Positions 1-10,817 of a stretch of 64,000 bases of DNA are shown here, in pieces; the first letter of the stretch is position 1, and each line of letters starts with the position of its first letter. Made by a program: the position numbers and the translations under genes. This DNA comes from Mikania micrantha (Eukaryota; Streptophyta; Magnoliopsida; Asterales; Asteraceae), in the NCBI GenBank assembly GCA_009363875.1, contig CM018690.1, positions 7,738,788-7,802,787 of the forward strand, in the 5' to 3' direction. The notes under the pieces are model-generated. The model saw nothing but the letters and a program-made list of their open reading frames with translations. It did not search any database and was not told where the DNA came from.

Positions 1-76
1 TGTGTAGCTAAGACTGTTTCTATTATGATGGACCAGGCTGTGTAGTTTGTTGTGGTCAATTTTGGGCATAGCAAAC
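1..76 (-). pseudogene. Ty1/copia gag, downstream part of interrupted N-terminus
   Basis: On the minus strand this reads the continuation of a copia-type gag N-terminus, including the stretch KLTTTNYTAWSIIIETVL. It matches the usual start of plant copia gag: a short leader, then a 'NY..W' motif ahead of the gag domain. The upstream codons lie at 2042-2095. The two parts are separated by a 1,965-bp LTR element and would be contiguous without it. The window edge cuts the gene, so the rest of this copia element is not visible. Copia family assignment is fairly secure, because the matching LTR and primer site are also present. Confidence 0.75.
72..76. repeat. Target site duplication CAAAC (left copy)
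   Basis: These five bases directly precede the left LTR. The same CAAAC occurs at 2042-2046 just after the right LTR, as expected for integrase-mediated insertion. Confidence 0.9.
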
Positions 77-387
77 TGATGAAGATCCAAATCAATCACA
101 CAATAGAAATAGGGATTACAATTGAAAAAGAAGAAGATGATGGAATGATGATATTAATGAACGACTGATTACAAATCAGTTCCAGGGTTACACCCTTCTC
201 ACTGCCATAAGCAGGAGCCAAATACAATCCTTAATAATTTTCTTCACACCCTCTCACTCACACTCTTAACCTCTATTTATAACCCCTAACACACACTAGA
301 TATTAATATTACCAAATTACCCTTATCTTTAACATACCATAATTACTAATTAATACTAACAATTGAATATAAGTATGAACTCTATCA
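77..387 (-). repeat. 3' LTR of nested gypsy-type element
   Basis: Almost identical to 1731-2041, starting TGATGAAG and ending CTCTATCA on the plus strand. On the minus strand it contains a TATA-like box, TATAAATAGAG, at 271-281. Confidence 0.9.
271..281 (-). promoter_or_regulatory. TATA-like box in 3' LTR
   Basis: Minus-strand TATAAATAGAG is a good match to the plant TATA consensus. It occurs in both LTRs; this copy is in the 3' LTR and could drive outward transcription into the copia gag. Confidence 0.5.
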
Positions 388-400
388 TTACTCCCCCCTT
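388..400 (-). promoter_or_regulatory. Polypurine tract of nested element
   Basis: Minus-strand AAGGGGGGAGTAA lies immediately before the 3' LTR. This is where plus-strand DNA synthesis is primed, and it confirms minus orientation. Confidence 0.85.
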
Positions 401-401
401 A

Positions 402-764
402 TTAAAAAGTCTTGTCCTCAAGACTTGGGAGTGAACCATTAATCGTGCCGTGCTCATAGTCTCTTGTCGTCCGGGCATTTGTGTGCTTGCCCATATCGAT
501 TACCCCAACGCAAATACATTCCTTTCTTTCTACGTCCTTTCCATTCCACATGCAAAAGATATCGAACTCTGCGATCACGATGCCAAACATGATCCAACTC
601 CGAATTAGAGGAGACGCCTGATCGAATGGCTGGAAACAAACTCAGAATATCTGTTTGAGGGGCAGATCGAAGGCCCATATCCCATTCAGTCATATAAACT
701 AAATACGCTTTTCCCAAGTTGATACGAATTCTATCAAAGGAGTCAACAGGGGGACCCAAGGCAA
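402..764 (-). pseudogene. Remnant of Ty3/gypsy pol C-terminus (integrase/chromodomain tail)
   Basis: Between gag and the polypurine tract, two overlapping minus-strand frames carry pieces that look like the end of a gypsy polyprotein. One has YLLHVEWKG (a chromodomain-like 'xxVxWKG' motif). The other ends SLPSLEDKTF, which resembles the 'LEDKT' tail many plant gypsy pol ORFs have just before the polypurine tract. A frameshift near 520-590 separates them. This suggests that a large internal deletion removed most of pol and left gag joined to the pol end. The chromodomain reading is an inference. Confidence 0.55.
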
Positions 765-1719
765 TCACCAAACGTTGGGGGAAAAATTATCAGTACCTAG
801 AAGAAGATTTTCCGAAAGTTCAGAAGAATCTATTGCATCCAATCCGTTTTTGTTCCCTTCTCCATTCACGATTTCATCCTTTCCCAATAAAAAATTTCGA
901 AGGTGACCTTCCTCCATTGGAATCGAACCTGGTGTAGTGAAAGGCACCGATTCGGTGTTGTCGGAACAAGCAGGAAACCCACGCTTAGTTAATTTAGGTG
1001 TATTAACACGTTTGGGCTCCCCTTGACCCAACACTTGAGGCCCATCACATGTTACAGGCCCATAATTAGACTGATAACAAAAAAACGCAAGAGAAGCCTT
1101 ACCGGCGACGCTCTCTACCGCCTTACCAGCGACGAAATCGATTACAGAAGCATGAATCGATTCCGATTGCTCATAAGGAGTAGGAATCTCGAAGCCATTA
1201 AAATGTTGCAGTAGCTCTGATTGGAACTCCAGCCATGTAATAGACTCCCAGATCTGAATAAGCGCCGTGAACCAGTGATGCGCTACCCCAACCATACGAA
1301 ATTGGATCAAATGAAGGCGTAATTCATCAGGAGTATTATTGAAATCAAAATATAGATTCGCTTGTTGGAGCCATCCGTGAGGATCAATTCCATTGAACTC
1401 TGGTAATTGCAGTTGCGTCACTGCCTTAAGGACTCCCATCGACACCTGAATACTGTCGAAATTGGAATTGGAAGGTGAAAACAAACCACTGGAGTTGCTC
1501 GTTCCCGAAGATCTATCAATCTGTTGTTGCTCATAATGTTTCATCCAAGCGAGGATGATTTTTCGGAATTCAGCGTATTCCCCACGCTCGACTTCCAAGG
1601 AGTGCAACGTGGTTTTGATTTCGTTGACATCGGCTTGTAATTGCTGAATCAGTTGCTCCCGTACCTCTAGGCGATCGTAAGGATCACGAATTTCCTTGGA
1701 TACCGGCAGATCTAGGGCA
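765..1719 (-). CDS. Gag-like ORF of nested non-autonomous element
   Basis: A long minus-strand frame with a typical plant gypsy gag core: LPEFNGIDPHGWLQQANLYF, then LIQFRMVGVAHHWF, then W..F...L...F. These are capsid-type motifs that assemble the virus-like particle. The frame is open back to about 1719, where a TGA follows two codons after an ATG adjoining the LTR (1730). No good ATG therefore opens the ORF, and the start may be damaged or use another codon. No zinc knuckle follows. The C-terminal part (GLFSPS to SSELSENLLL) is low complexity. Downstream it runs into pol-tail debris. Confidence 0.75.
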
Positions 1720-1730
1720 GGTCAGACCAT

Positions 1731-2041
1731 TGATGAAGATCCAAATCAATCACACAATAGAAATAGGGATTACAATTGAAAAAGAAGAAGATGATGGAAT
1801 GATGATATTAATGAACGACTGATTACAAATCAGTTCCAGGATTACACCCTTCTCACTGCCATAAGCAGGAGCCAAATACAATCCTTAATAATTTTCTTCA
1901 CACCCTCTCACTCACACTCTTAACCTCTATTTATAACCCCTAACACACACTAGATATTAATATTACCAAATTACCCTTATCTTTAACATACCATAACTAC
2001 TAATTAATACTAACAATTGAATATAAGTATGAACTCTATCA
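1731..2041 (-). repeat. 5' LTR of nested gypsy-type element
   Basis: Pair of 77-387 with two base differences seen by eye. In transcription orientation it begins TGATAGAGTT and ends CTTCATCA. A TATA-like box lies at 1925-1935. Confidence 0.9.
1925..1935 (-). promoter_or_regulatory. TATA-like box of 5' LTR
   Basis: Minus-strand TATAAATAGAG is the likely core promoter for the genomic RNA of the nested element. Confidence 0.55.
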
Positions 2042-2046
2042 CAAAC
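2042..2046. repeat. Target site duplication CAAAC (right copy)
   Basis: Matches 72-76 and abuts the right LTR exactly. Confidence 0.9.
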
Positions 2047-2095
2047 TCACATTACCAGGCTCCCGAACTGGTACAACAACCTCACGTCTTGCCAT
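2042..2095 (-). pseudogene. Ty1/copia gag N-terminus, interrupted by insertion
   Basis: An ATG at 2095-2093 (minus) opens MARREVVVPVREPGNVSL, which runs to the CAAAC duplication. The frame continues at 76-1 on the other side of the nested element, so the insertion broke this gag about 18 codons in. The start is supported by the upstream leader, primer site and LTR in the expected order and distance. The start of copia gag is usually about 100-500 bp after the primer site; here it is about 450 bp. Confidence 0.75.
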
Positions 2096-2540
2096 TAATT
2101 CTTTGATTTAGCTGATCAAACTAGCCTAGAACACCTATTTTATCTCAAGTACTACTTTACACAGCACCAAAAACACCAATTTATCACAAATTGATGCTTC
2201 CTAAATCACACAGGATACAAATTGAAGCTCACAGCTCCTCCCAACTTGTTTCAGCCCTCACAGCCGTCAACCAAGAAACCAACTGATAACTCTCACAGCC
2301 TTCAACCGTAATTCAAACCTATCACAGGTCAATCGAAGCCTTCACAGCTCCCAATCACCACGATTGAAGCTCTCACAGCTCCAGATCAATCCCATGTGTG
2401 ATCGTTCCCACCTTAATCACACAGGCTTTGATCAAATTTTTGATTACCTCACGTAATCGTTTCCCGACAGCTTCTATGCTGATTGGTATCGCAAATTGGC
2501 CTTCCTTTTGTAATCGTCCCTCTGGAATGAGTCTTCAACA
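2096..2540 (-). other. Copia 5' leader between primer site and gag
   Basis: Untranslated leader with no ORF. It contains several copies of a CTCACAGC-like word (for example near 2228, 2256, 2294, 2341 and 2373). It may hold the dimerisation and packaging signals, which is an inference from position only. Confidence 0.5.
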
Positions 2541-2557
2541 GGTGCGCTCTAATACCA
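2541..2557 (-). promoter_or_regulatory. Copia primer binding site (tRNA-iMet type)
   Basis: On the minus strand TGGTATTAGAGC follows the LTR end after two bases. It is one mismatch from the TGGTATCAGAGC complement of initiator tRNA-Met used by most plant copia elements. Confidence 0.8.
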
Positions 2558-2559
2558 AT

Positions 2560-2887
2560 TGAAGATCCAAGCTCTGTTATTCGACGATTTCACCCAGAAA
2601 ACATCACGAACACAAGAACTTGTGATTATGAACCAGAAAAACAACAATCTTTTATGGGATCAAAAACTTGTACAATCAAACCAAAACCATCTAACCCTAT
2701 TTATAATGAAACAAAACACAAACCCAAATCAAACCAAATCAAATTCTATCCCTATAAAACTACCAATTCAAACTAAAGCAAAACACAAATCATCTAAAAC
2801 TCAATTAAATAAACCAAAAACAATTAAAACAACACTTTCTAACTTTTAACCATGTTAACTATTTATATTTACAAGATTAGTTCAACA
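2560..2887 (-). repeat. Ty1/copia 5' LTR
   Basis: On the minus strand it starts TGTTGAACTAATC and ends GGATCTTCA, immediately upstream of the primer site. Length is 328 bp, usual for copia. It contains a TATA-like TATAAATAGGG at 2695-2705. The partner LTR would lie left of the window, so divergence cannot be measured. The flanking five bases on the right are TAAAA. Confidence 0.75.
2695..2705 (-). promoter_or_regulatory. TATA-like box of copia LTR
   Basis: Minus-strand TATAAATAGGG lies about 180 bp into the LTR in transcription direction, a plausible core promoter. Confidence 0.5.
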
Positions 2888-5800
2888 TAAAACACTGACC
2901 ACCAACCATTATGCATTTTAATGCTACCTTTAATCTATCATGCTAAATTATCATTTGTAAAACGATGTTTTGACACTTTGGTGTTAATCAGGTATCTTTA
3001 TTGAATTGTAGCATTCATCTAAAATAAAACAACAATAACTGAACATTAAGAACAAAAAAGTACATTAATATAAAAGAAAACTAGCTCTCAGACTCTCTAT
3101 ACTTCTACTTATAACAGTTTCGTGACATTGAGTAGAAGAATAAATAATAAAAGAATTAGAATTCAATTGAAAAAGAAAATACAAGATGACTCTTGAAAAC
3201 AAAAAGGTAAAACGGTTCCTGTCTATACCTATATACAAGCATAAAACACATGATGAAATGCATGCATACAAGAATAATATGCATCATAAAAGCAATCTTA
3301 TATAAAATGGTTAACCAACTCTGCCAGAAAACAATTCATTTTTGTTTAAGGAAACCAACTCTCCATTCATGCTCAATCAAAACCCCGATATCAATTTATC
3401 AAATTAAGCATAATAAAACAATCCTCATAACCATTATTTAAAAAAATCAAACTAAGAATCCTAACTTAATAAAATTATCAAAATACTAACAATAACCCTT
3501 TTTTCTGAGAAAAAAATGACTTTTGGACACAAGTAAATAAAGGCCAAACTGTCTGGTATTTTGGCTTTTTTGCATGTGTGGTTTGTGTGGAGGCTTGGTA
3601 AAACCCAGCCGGCCTCAGGGCCTTCACATCGGTTAGACTTCGCTTAAAGGTTGAACAATTAACCCTAGATTTGTCTATAAATATATCTCATAGTAATTGT
3701 AATTTTTTTAGCACCTAATAAAATATAAATCCTAGTTGCAATCGATGTAGATCACACTGATCAAACCATGTGTGTTTTACTGCTATCATGTGTGTTTAGT
3801 GTGTGTATGATACCCAACTCATATAAGAATTTCAGGCTCTTGTTCGGTTGATATCTCCCTTCTATCAACCGCCATCGATGCTAGGGATAAATTTAAACCG
3901 GAAAATCATTGTCGATAGAATATGTTGAACCAGGATCACAATTAGGGGTTGGGTGGGTCGTTATTAGGATTTCTCAGCAATAGTTGCTGCCACTAGAGTT
4001 CCTGCCAGAAACCGTCGGCTACCATCAACCGGTAATCACCACCGCCGTTGGATTAGGGTTGTCACATAGCATAAACATACCATATTTTTGGTTCTGAAAC
4101 ATGTTTTAGACTTGTTTAGGGCTAGTTTAAAATGTTTTAGGGTGGTTCCAACCATACTAGATGTTGCACCAGTTTGTCCGGTATGTGCAAGTTTGGCCGA
4201 AATCAGGTCGGTTGCCATTTGGTGTTTTGCCTGCCCTTCACATAAGCGTCTAGGTTGCCTGTGACACCTATGATAGAAGCATAACTACGCCCTAATAGTT
4301 CTGCCATTGTTAAATCAATGAACGATGAGGACTCATAATTTTTTTTAGCAATAAGCAATAGTTTGCAGTTGCACTTTTAATGTACTAGTTCATTAAATTC
4401 AATAACATTGAAAATTTTTGTGATAGTTTTTTAGCAGCAAAAGGTAGTAGTTTCTACAATTGCATTTTTGTATATTGATTGTTCCTTTAATTCAAAACCT
4501 AGTGAAAGCCACAAACAGTCAACTCGACTTAACGAGTGACCATGACTAGTTAAATAAATATTTTTGTTAAGAATCAATGACAAAATAGAAACATGAACAC
4601 ACAACGCACAAGATAGAGAAAAAACAAAAATAAGAACACAAGAATTTAAAGTCGTTCGGACGGTGTGACTTATGTCCACGGTAGGATATATTTTATTATG
4701 GTCAGCGACAAACAAACCCATCCAGTCAAGTCCCACAAATTAGCAGGGTCTAGGGGTTGAATTAAAGGCAAACTTTACCCATATCCCAATGGAATAAAGA
4801 GAGTGCTTCTAAAAAATTCTTAGTGACAAAAGATTATAGTTATATACTTATATGACAAGGTATATATAGAGGGGAAAAAAACTAGGGTTTCCAACTTAGG
4901 CCCCAAGAAACCTACATGGGCCAAAACAGGCCCCATAGCCTCTAAACCTCATTATACCCAACAATTTTAATAAAAATATTCAGACCCACACAACAAACCC
5001 CTAAATTTTTGTCACCTCTAGTTAAAAAGAAAAGGTTTCTAGGGATTAGAAAATTTTACATCCTTCCTCCTATTTTAATTACCTTGGTTTTAAAAACAAA
5101 AAACACACAAAAGAGACAAGATTTAAAATCGAAGTGCAACACAACATTTTTTAAATTACATCCTTCCTTGTAGTATTAACATAGCATTTTTTTAAATTCG
5201 TTTCATTATTATAGTTCAAAATTTTCTAATAATAAAAGTTTAGATGATTAAAAGATATATACTATTTAATCTATGTACAAACTAAAATGCTATATGTAAA
5301 ATATCCCAATGCAATAATGCACTAATACGTAAAGCTATAGGAAAATTGTTATTTTGTTATAGAGAAAGTGAAAAAAATAGAAAAAGAAAGTCTTACAACC
5401 TAAATAACTTAAAAGAGCTACTATATCCTAAACCTAAAACACGATATTTCATCTCTAGCTCGGTTTGCTTCATCGTAATCCTAAAATTCAGCCACCAAGC
5501 TTATTTCAATCTGCAAACCCCCATGTAAGCTCTTACTAGTTTTAAAGTCTTCTTCATTTTTCATCTATCATTGCATCTAAGCTCCAACTTCTTCTCAATT
5601 TATCTTCTTTCATCATCTGCGACAAGAAAGAAAGTGATCGAAGCGAGCAAAAGTGAACGCTCTTGTACACCTTGCGCCTTTAGCAGGTAGATGCATCAAG
5701 TCCGGCACCTGAGGTCGCCCGTGCCTAGGCGTGCTTTTTAAAACCCGAATCTTGCATACAGACTTTATTCCGACAGCAAAACTATGATCTCAGCAAGAAA

Positions 5801-6466
5801 TCATTAAAGTTGACTAAACATGCCACTCCGCAAACTATGATCTTATCACTTGTAATTTACTAAAGCAGTAGACAATGATAAATCAGTCAAGGGGCATTGC
5901 TGAGAGATAATAAAAAGGCTAGAAATAAACCACCATTACCCAAAATACAACTAAATGCTACAGAAATGTTTTAGCATGAATGCCTGAGATACAGAAATCA
6001 ATATCAAACCTCTCCCTAGAAATTGACCCCGTTAAAATACTACAACAACAACAAATGTGCCCAGTAAAAATCCCACTTATGACCCCGTTAAAACACAAGA
6101 ATTCAAAATCAGAGAACGAAGTGAGTTCAAGCTCTGGATTGAAGATCTTATGTGTTCTCAAAACCCTAGGCACTATAGAACAATTAAGGACCAGTGTTAT
6201 AAAAGTTTATCTTATATTCTTATGATAAATAGCTCACATAGTTGTTAATCAATTCCACAAAATCTTAATATGTTGTATGTGTGTAACCTCATATCTACCG
6301 CTAAAACAACGGCTTCAAACCTATACCATTTGTTTACTTAACCTACGATAGATATACATTGTTTAGAAATCAAACCATATGATCCCAACGGAAATATATA
6401 TATAAAAAAAAAAAAAAAATCAACAGCGCTTCAAATTGGGGAATTAGGGTTAACCTGCTGACCTGA
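2888..6466. other. AT-rich spacer without recognisable genes
   Basis: Only short chance ORFs occur. Two stretches look like parts of dispersed plant repeats, but I cannot name them: one around 4650-4690 with a GTGTGACTTATGTCCACGG word, and one around 5670-5740, GC-richer, with GTGCCTAGGCGTGC. A fragment of a SINE-like repeat lies at 6040-6080. A poly-A/TA stretch lies at 6394-6419. Confidence 0.6.
6040..6080 (+). repeat. Fragment of a SINE-like repeat
   Basis: The CAA-repeat followed by CCCAGTAAAAATCCCACTT matches the start of the repeat at 58297-58445. Only about 40 bp are kept. Confidence 0.45.
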
Positions 6467-6847
6467 TTACTTAACATAACCTCCTCCACATGCATTGTAA
6501 TCTTCCTCAACAGCCTTTGTCAAGTAAACCGGAGGGAAATCAGCGATATCAAACGTCTTTTCCTTCATGGCTTTAACGACGTCGTCTTTCTTCAGCACGG
6601 TGCGGCGGATGGGCGGGCGGTTACGACGCTGGTCGCGAGAAAAGTACTTGATGTCGAACACGGTTTCTGGATCGGATGTCGGGACAATGGCTTTTGCCGG
6701 CTCCGTTGCCGGACAAAACGGCCGGTAATCGACGGCCAGGGGCAGTGCAGACTTGTATTCTGGATCAGCACATGGACCGGTGATTTCCCATGGTTTCTTG
6801 ATGTAGCGCCTTAGGGTTTGAACCAAGGATTTACCTACGGATGCCAT
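6467..6847 (-). CDS. Small conserved plant protein, possible mitochondrial complex I accessory subunit
   Basis: A 126-residue ORF starting at ATG 6847 in a strong plant context (GCCATGGCA). The frame is open upstream for 38 more codons, but that part is low quality and the MASVGKSLVQTLRRYIKKPW start looks like a real basic, mitochondrial-type N-terminus. The middle is rich in Pro and charged residues (ITGPCADPEYKSALPL, DIKYFSRDQRRNRPPIRRT) and the end is DFPPVYLTKAVEEDY plus a Gly-rich tail. I recall similar short plant proteins annotated as complex I (NADH dehydrogenase) accessory subunits of the ESSS or P1 type, but I cannot verify this. No clear 20-residue membrane span is visible, which argues against a classic ESSS/NDUFB11 subunit. 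It is intronless here and is the only convincing host gene in the window. Confidence 0.8.
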   Translation of the reverse strand: MASVGKSLVQTLRRYIKKPWEITGPCADPEYKSALPLAVDYRPFCPATEPAKAIVPTSDPETVFDIKYFSRDQRRNRPPIRRTVLKKDDVVKAMKEKTFDIADFPPVYLTKAVEEDYNACGGGYVK

Positions 6848-6961
6848 GGCGAAAGATCTGTGTTGCAGGATGGCGATGTAGGTTTTCGTACAGAACGAGG
6901 AATTATCAAAGTCAAAGGGTTCATCACCGTAAAAAGGTGGGACAAGGTTACCAAGTTTCAC

Positions 6962-7480
6962 ATTTGTTTTGTTAAAGTTACTAGAACTTTTTCTGTCCGT
7001 CTAATATCATTCAAGTTTAATTTAGTGTTTTAATCTTGTACAATTTGTTTTTTACCAAAGTAGGTGATAACCAACTGATGAGGTGTCTGGTTAATTTGAT
7101 GTGTAATTTAAAAGATGATGACATGGATTTTTAATTAAATAATAAAATTATAAAATGACGTGTTTTATATTTTAAATTTTAAAAAACTGCTATTTTTGTT
7201 TTTGAGCATCAAAAATAATATATTTTTTATTTAATTTCAAAAATAGCATATTCAAAATACGAATAAAAAAACAAAACAAAAAAAATAATAATTATCTAAC
7301 ATTACTTCATTTTGCTCACAAAATGTATAACAGATACGAAGTGGATAACAATACTTTTCATCATATCAATCATTTGAAAAACCAAAATACTAGTTATCAG
7401 TTTACCATATAAGTCATCACCAAAAACATATAAAAAAAATCCAGACCAAGAATTTTGTTAACAAAAAAAAAAAATTGTTC
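6962..7480. other. AT-rich spacer, includes promoter side of the 6467-6847 gene
   Basis: Very AT-rich with no convincing ORF. It should hold the 5' UTR and promoter of the minus-strand gene at 6467-6847; I see no single clear TATA box. Confidence 0.5.
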
Positions 7481-8026
7481 TTAACCAACATTCTCATCAC
7501 CAACCGCACTTATTGCCTTTGATCTTTTAGGTATTCCTTTTGTCCTCACCTCTTTAGGTTGCGGGTCTCTTTTCTCGTTTGTGCAAGATCTAATATTATG
7601 CCCAATTTGTAAACAGTTTTTACAAGTCATGCTTCTTTTAGTTCCAATCTTTGGGTTTTTTTTCTCTTTTTCAGAAGGGTCTCTTTTCCTATTTATTGTT
7701 GGTCTACCAGGCATTCGTCTTTCTTTTGAAGGTAGAGGTTTGATATCATTTGTCTTAGGCCAATATTTACTTCCTCTTAATGGTTTGATAGGGTATTTGT
7801 ACGTCTCTTTGAACATATCCTTTTTCAGTCAATTACTGACATAAGTTTCAGGGTCCTTGTTAATGAAGGCTAATGCTGCTACTGTGTGAACACAAGGTAT
7901 ACCGGACAACTGCCATGATCTACAACTACAAGTTTGTTCATCGATGTTTACTACATATGCATCTTTCTCATTCCTTATTTCAAACTTGATGTTGCTACTT
8001 GGAATCACCTTCCAATGCCTACATAC
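7481..8026 (-). pseudogene. Mutator-like (MULE) transposase C-terminal remnant
   Basis: The minus-strand frame from about 8026 carries a SWIM zinc finger: CSC, then WQLSGIPCVH, then TVAALAFINKDPETYVS. It is followed by an in-frame TGA where a Trp is usual. The same frame then continues (7816-7481) with a linker rich in Pro and basic residues and a CKNCLQIGHNIRSC knuckle (CX2CX4HX4C). That SWIM-linker-knuckle order is the C-terminus of plant MuDR-type transposases, which bind and cut terminal inverted repeats. The catalytic DDE domain is missing; the frame has another stop near 8028. It is a dead remnant. I could not find terminal inverted repeats. Confidence 0.8.
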
Positions 8027-8039
8027 TCAACCCAAAACT

Positions 8040-10817
8040 TTATCAAAATTTTGAAAAAGTAATAGATAAATATAAAAATACTAGCAGGAAACTCGCACGA
8101 TGCAGCGGCAAAAAAACCTTTCTAAATTGCTAACTATAACACCGAACTAAGATAGGAAACCCGCATGATGCATCGACACCGATCCATTACCTCGTAGTGA
8201 AATGGAATATCTAGGCTCAGTTGTATCAGATTTTCTATTGAATATAAATCTGATAAAAAAGGACAAAATACATTTTATTTGACCACAAAAGCTATACTTA
8301 GACATGTATTGTCTGTATTGGGGTGTGAGTGGTATCACCAAAACATGGTTTCAATATATTATATAGTCAACAAGAATTACCAGATTCTAGAAAACAATCA
8401 ATTCAACACCATCTTGATTGTAAGACCATATAAATAGCAAATGCTAGGTAGTAATCTCGCAATTTCTAAATATATAGAATTTAACTCCCAAATAACATAA
8501 GCAACCTCACATATACCATAATTTTTATACTTTTCAACCAAATTAACATAGACAAAAGGGATAGATTACCCTTGTTTTATTACGTGTGACAAACATCACT
8601 GTTGTTTTACGTAGACTAAATAGTCAAAGCATAATCTAAAACACATAAATTATAGGTTCAACAGTTTGCTATTGTCACTAACATATGACAGTGTTAATTT
8701 ATATATGAAGGATATGCACCTAAAATATGATTTTCAAGAATGCAACGTGCATGTGACCTATATCATGACACCACCTGCATAAAACAACATACCTCAGATA
8801 AAGAAATTATAATTAAAAACATAAATCATATTTGCATAAAGCTTATATTAGAGCACTATATTTGAGACAACAACAAAAGTAGTAAACTCTTAGTTCATTA
8901 GAAATACAAGCATCAATGTTACCTCTGGTGACTATGAGATTAAAGAAATGCCTAATACACATGCAAAATGCTCCACCAATGAGGAAACCAATAACAATTA
9001 ACATATAATACATAAACTATATAGTGATACATAAGGTCACGCATTTGATTTGTGACTTATAAGAACTAAGATATCGCTCAAAATTTGTAACTCACCATAC
9101 CCCCACGAAAGTCCATTCCAGGATTTATATCCAAAATTCTCTCCATAACAATGAGTATAAACTAAAGCATTGCTCCAAGAATATTTATCATTTCATTTCT
9201 ATGCCAATGTGCTATTTTAAACATCACATCAATCATATCTACACCATTTTTAGAATAAAATTACCTATAGCCAGTTGAATTCATTGCAAATTTATGAGAA
9301 CTAAGTAAAAATGATATCAAACTTCAACAAAATTCATAACAAAACGAATTTGCAAAGTCATCAGTTGGGGTGTCGCATTGTTTTCCATTGTTTGTACTAA
9401 GACGAAAATTCCTGCAAATTCCAAGTAAAATCGAACTGAACAGGAAAAAGGTTAACATTATACTGTCATAGATACAAAATTCTACACACAAATTGAAAAA
9501 ACATGAGTCAGGTGAATTGTTGAAAATAACAAAACTGATATAATTATTATATATTCAATTTAACAAAACTAAACAATGATCTACAGAGTGAGAAAGCCCA
9601 ATGTCAACTCAATAATTCATCTAAAAATTCATGACTGATATATTCCCAATCCAGATTAAGGGAAAATAAAACCCACACAAAAAATAACTAGATCATGACA
9701 TACAATGGCCATGTGATAATTAAAAGATTTGCATAATGGAATTTTTATTTCTGTTTCAAAAATGACACTGCTTGTAAGATGAAGGATAAATCAAAATTGA
9801 TGAACAAAATACCACAAAAACTAAGAATGTGCATTTGTTCAGACAAATACAACCAGAAAAGGAACAGTGGCTGCAAAATAAATAACCTGTTTGATACAAA
9901 ATTCATTAGCTAAACTCAAAACACATCCAACTTAAAATGTAAAAAAAAACACTATGTAAAATTACCAGCAAGATCTATCTTCCAGCATGTTGCTTTTAAA
10001 TAACATCCAATAACCTCACACTTTTGTTGAATTGTTTGAATCCTTAGTCTTGAAGTTCATTAGAAATGGCTTGAATTATACAGTTCTATAACACATATTA
10101 TTAAAGGGATTAGTACAACATTTGACCTAAAATGTCATTAAACATATCATTTGAAAACATACCCAAATGTCATTTATGAGCATGTATGAAGAACTACATT
10201 CAATGTGATTACTTGTAGTCAATATTAGAGCATTAACAATTTATGTATAGATTGTATGTTGAGAACATTAGGAGCAATATCTGATTCAAGTTAGTTAACC
10301 GATGCTAACCTTGTTGATAACTTCACCAAATGCTACAAATGGCCTAATAAAAGGCCACCATAAAAATCTGAATTTCATGAATCTAGGAACAAAAAAAACA
10401 AATAAAAATATGAGATTTGTACCTCTTTGAAGCTCTGATAATCAAAGGAACTTGGTTTGACAACACCAAAAATCATGTTTAACCACTTCAAACAAACCTG
10501 ATCAAAAACCTGAATGTTTAACAACATAGAACGAAAATGAAGGAACCTAGTTCAAAGCTCTAGACATCAAACGAACCTGAATAAATCTTCATTTGGATCT
10601 AACCACATCGAGCATCTGATTTAAGAACCCTCGATCTTCATTTTTACATCGATCGAACGAAACTTGATGTCTGGAAATACAGGCTACCGTGGCAGAATCC
10701 TAGACGTCGCTTTCGTCTTCCTGGTGTAGTTCACTGCCGCTGTTCTTCCTTGAGATCGTCAACCGATGTTCTTCCTTGTTGCATCGCAGGAATGTGTCTA
10801 TGTTGCTGTAGTAGTGG
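8040..10817. other. AT-rich spacer without recognisable genes
   Basis: About 2.8 kb with many stops in all frames. A direct near-repeat of AAACYCGCAYGATGCA occurs at about 8088-8105 and 8158-8173 and may be part of a dispersed element. At 10735-10790 a short GTTCTTCCTTG word is repeated around a GAGATCGTCAACCGATG stretch. Nothing else can be named. Confidence 0.5.

Larger units (their letters stand above)
77..2041 (-). mobile_element. Non-autonomous Ty3/gypsy-type LTR element nested in a copia gag
   Basis: A complete short element: two 311-bp LTRs (TGAT...ATCA), a polypurine tract, a gag-like ORF and a broken tail of pol, all bounded by a CAAAC target duplication. Gag and the polypurine tract both place transcription on the minus strand. 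Protease, RT, RNase H and most of integrase are absent, so it must rely on another element's enzymes. I found only two differences between the LTRs by eye (near 152 and 349 against the right copy), which implies a recent insertion. A primer site is not obvious next to the 5' LTR; that junction (1713-1730) may itself be rearranged. Confidence 0.9.

Noticed and set aside
3065..3441. Short ORFs of 63-68 codons in AT-rich DNA
   Set aside because: No codon bias, motif or splice context; expected by chance.
4650..4695. GTGTGACTTATGTCCACGG word as part of a named repeat
   Set aside because: It looks familiar from dispersed plant repeats, but neither boundaries nor family can be supported from this copy.
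8088..8175. Repeated AAACYCGCAYGATGCA word as a possible transposon end
   Set aside because: Two near copies are seen, but I found no terminal structure or target duplication to define an element.
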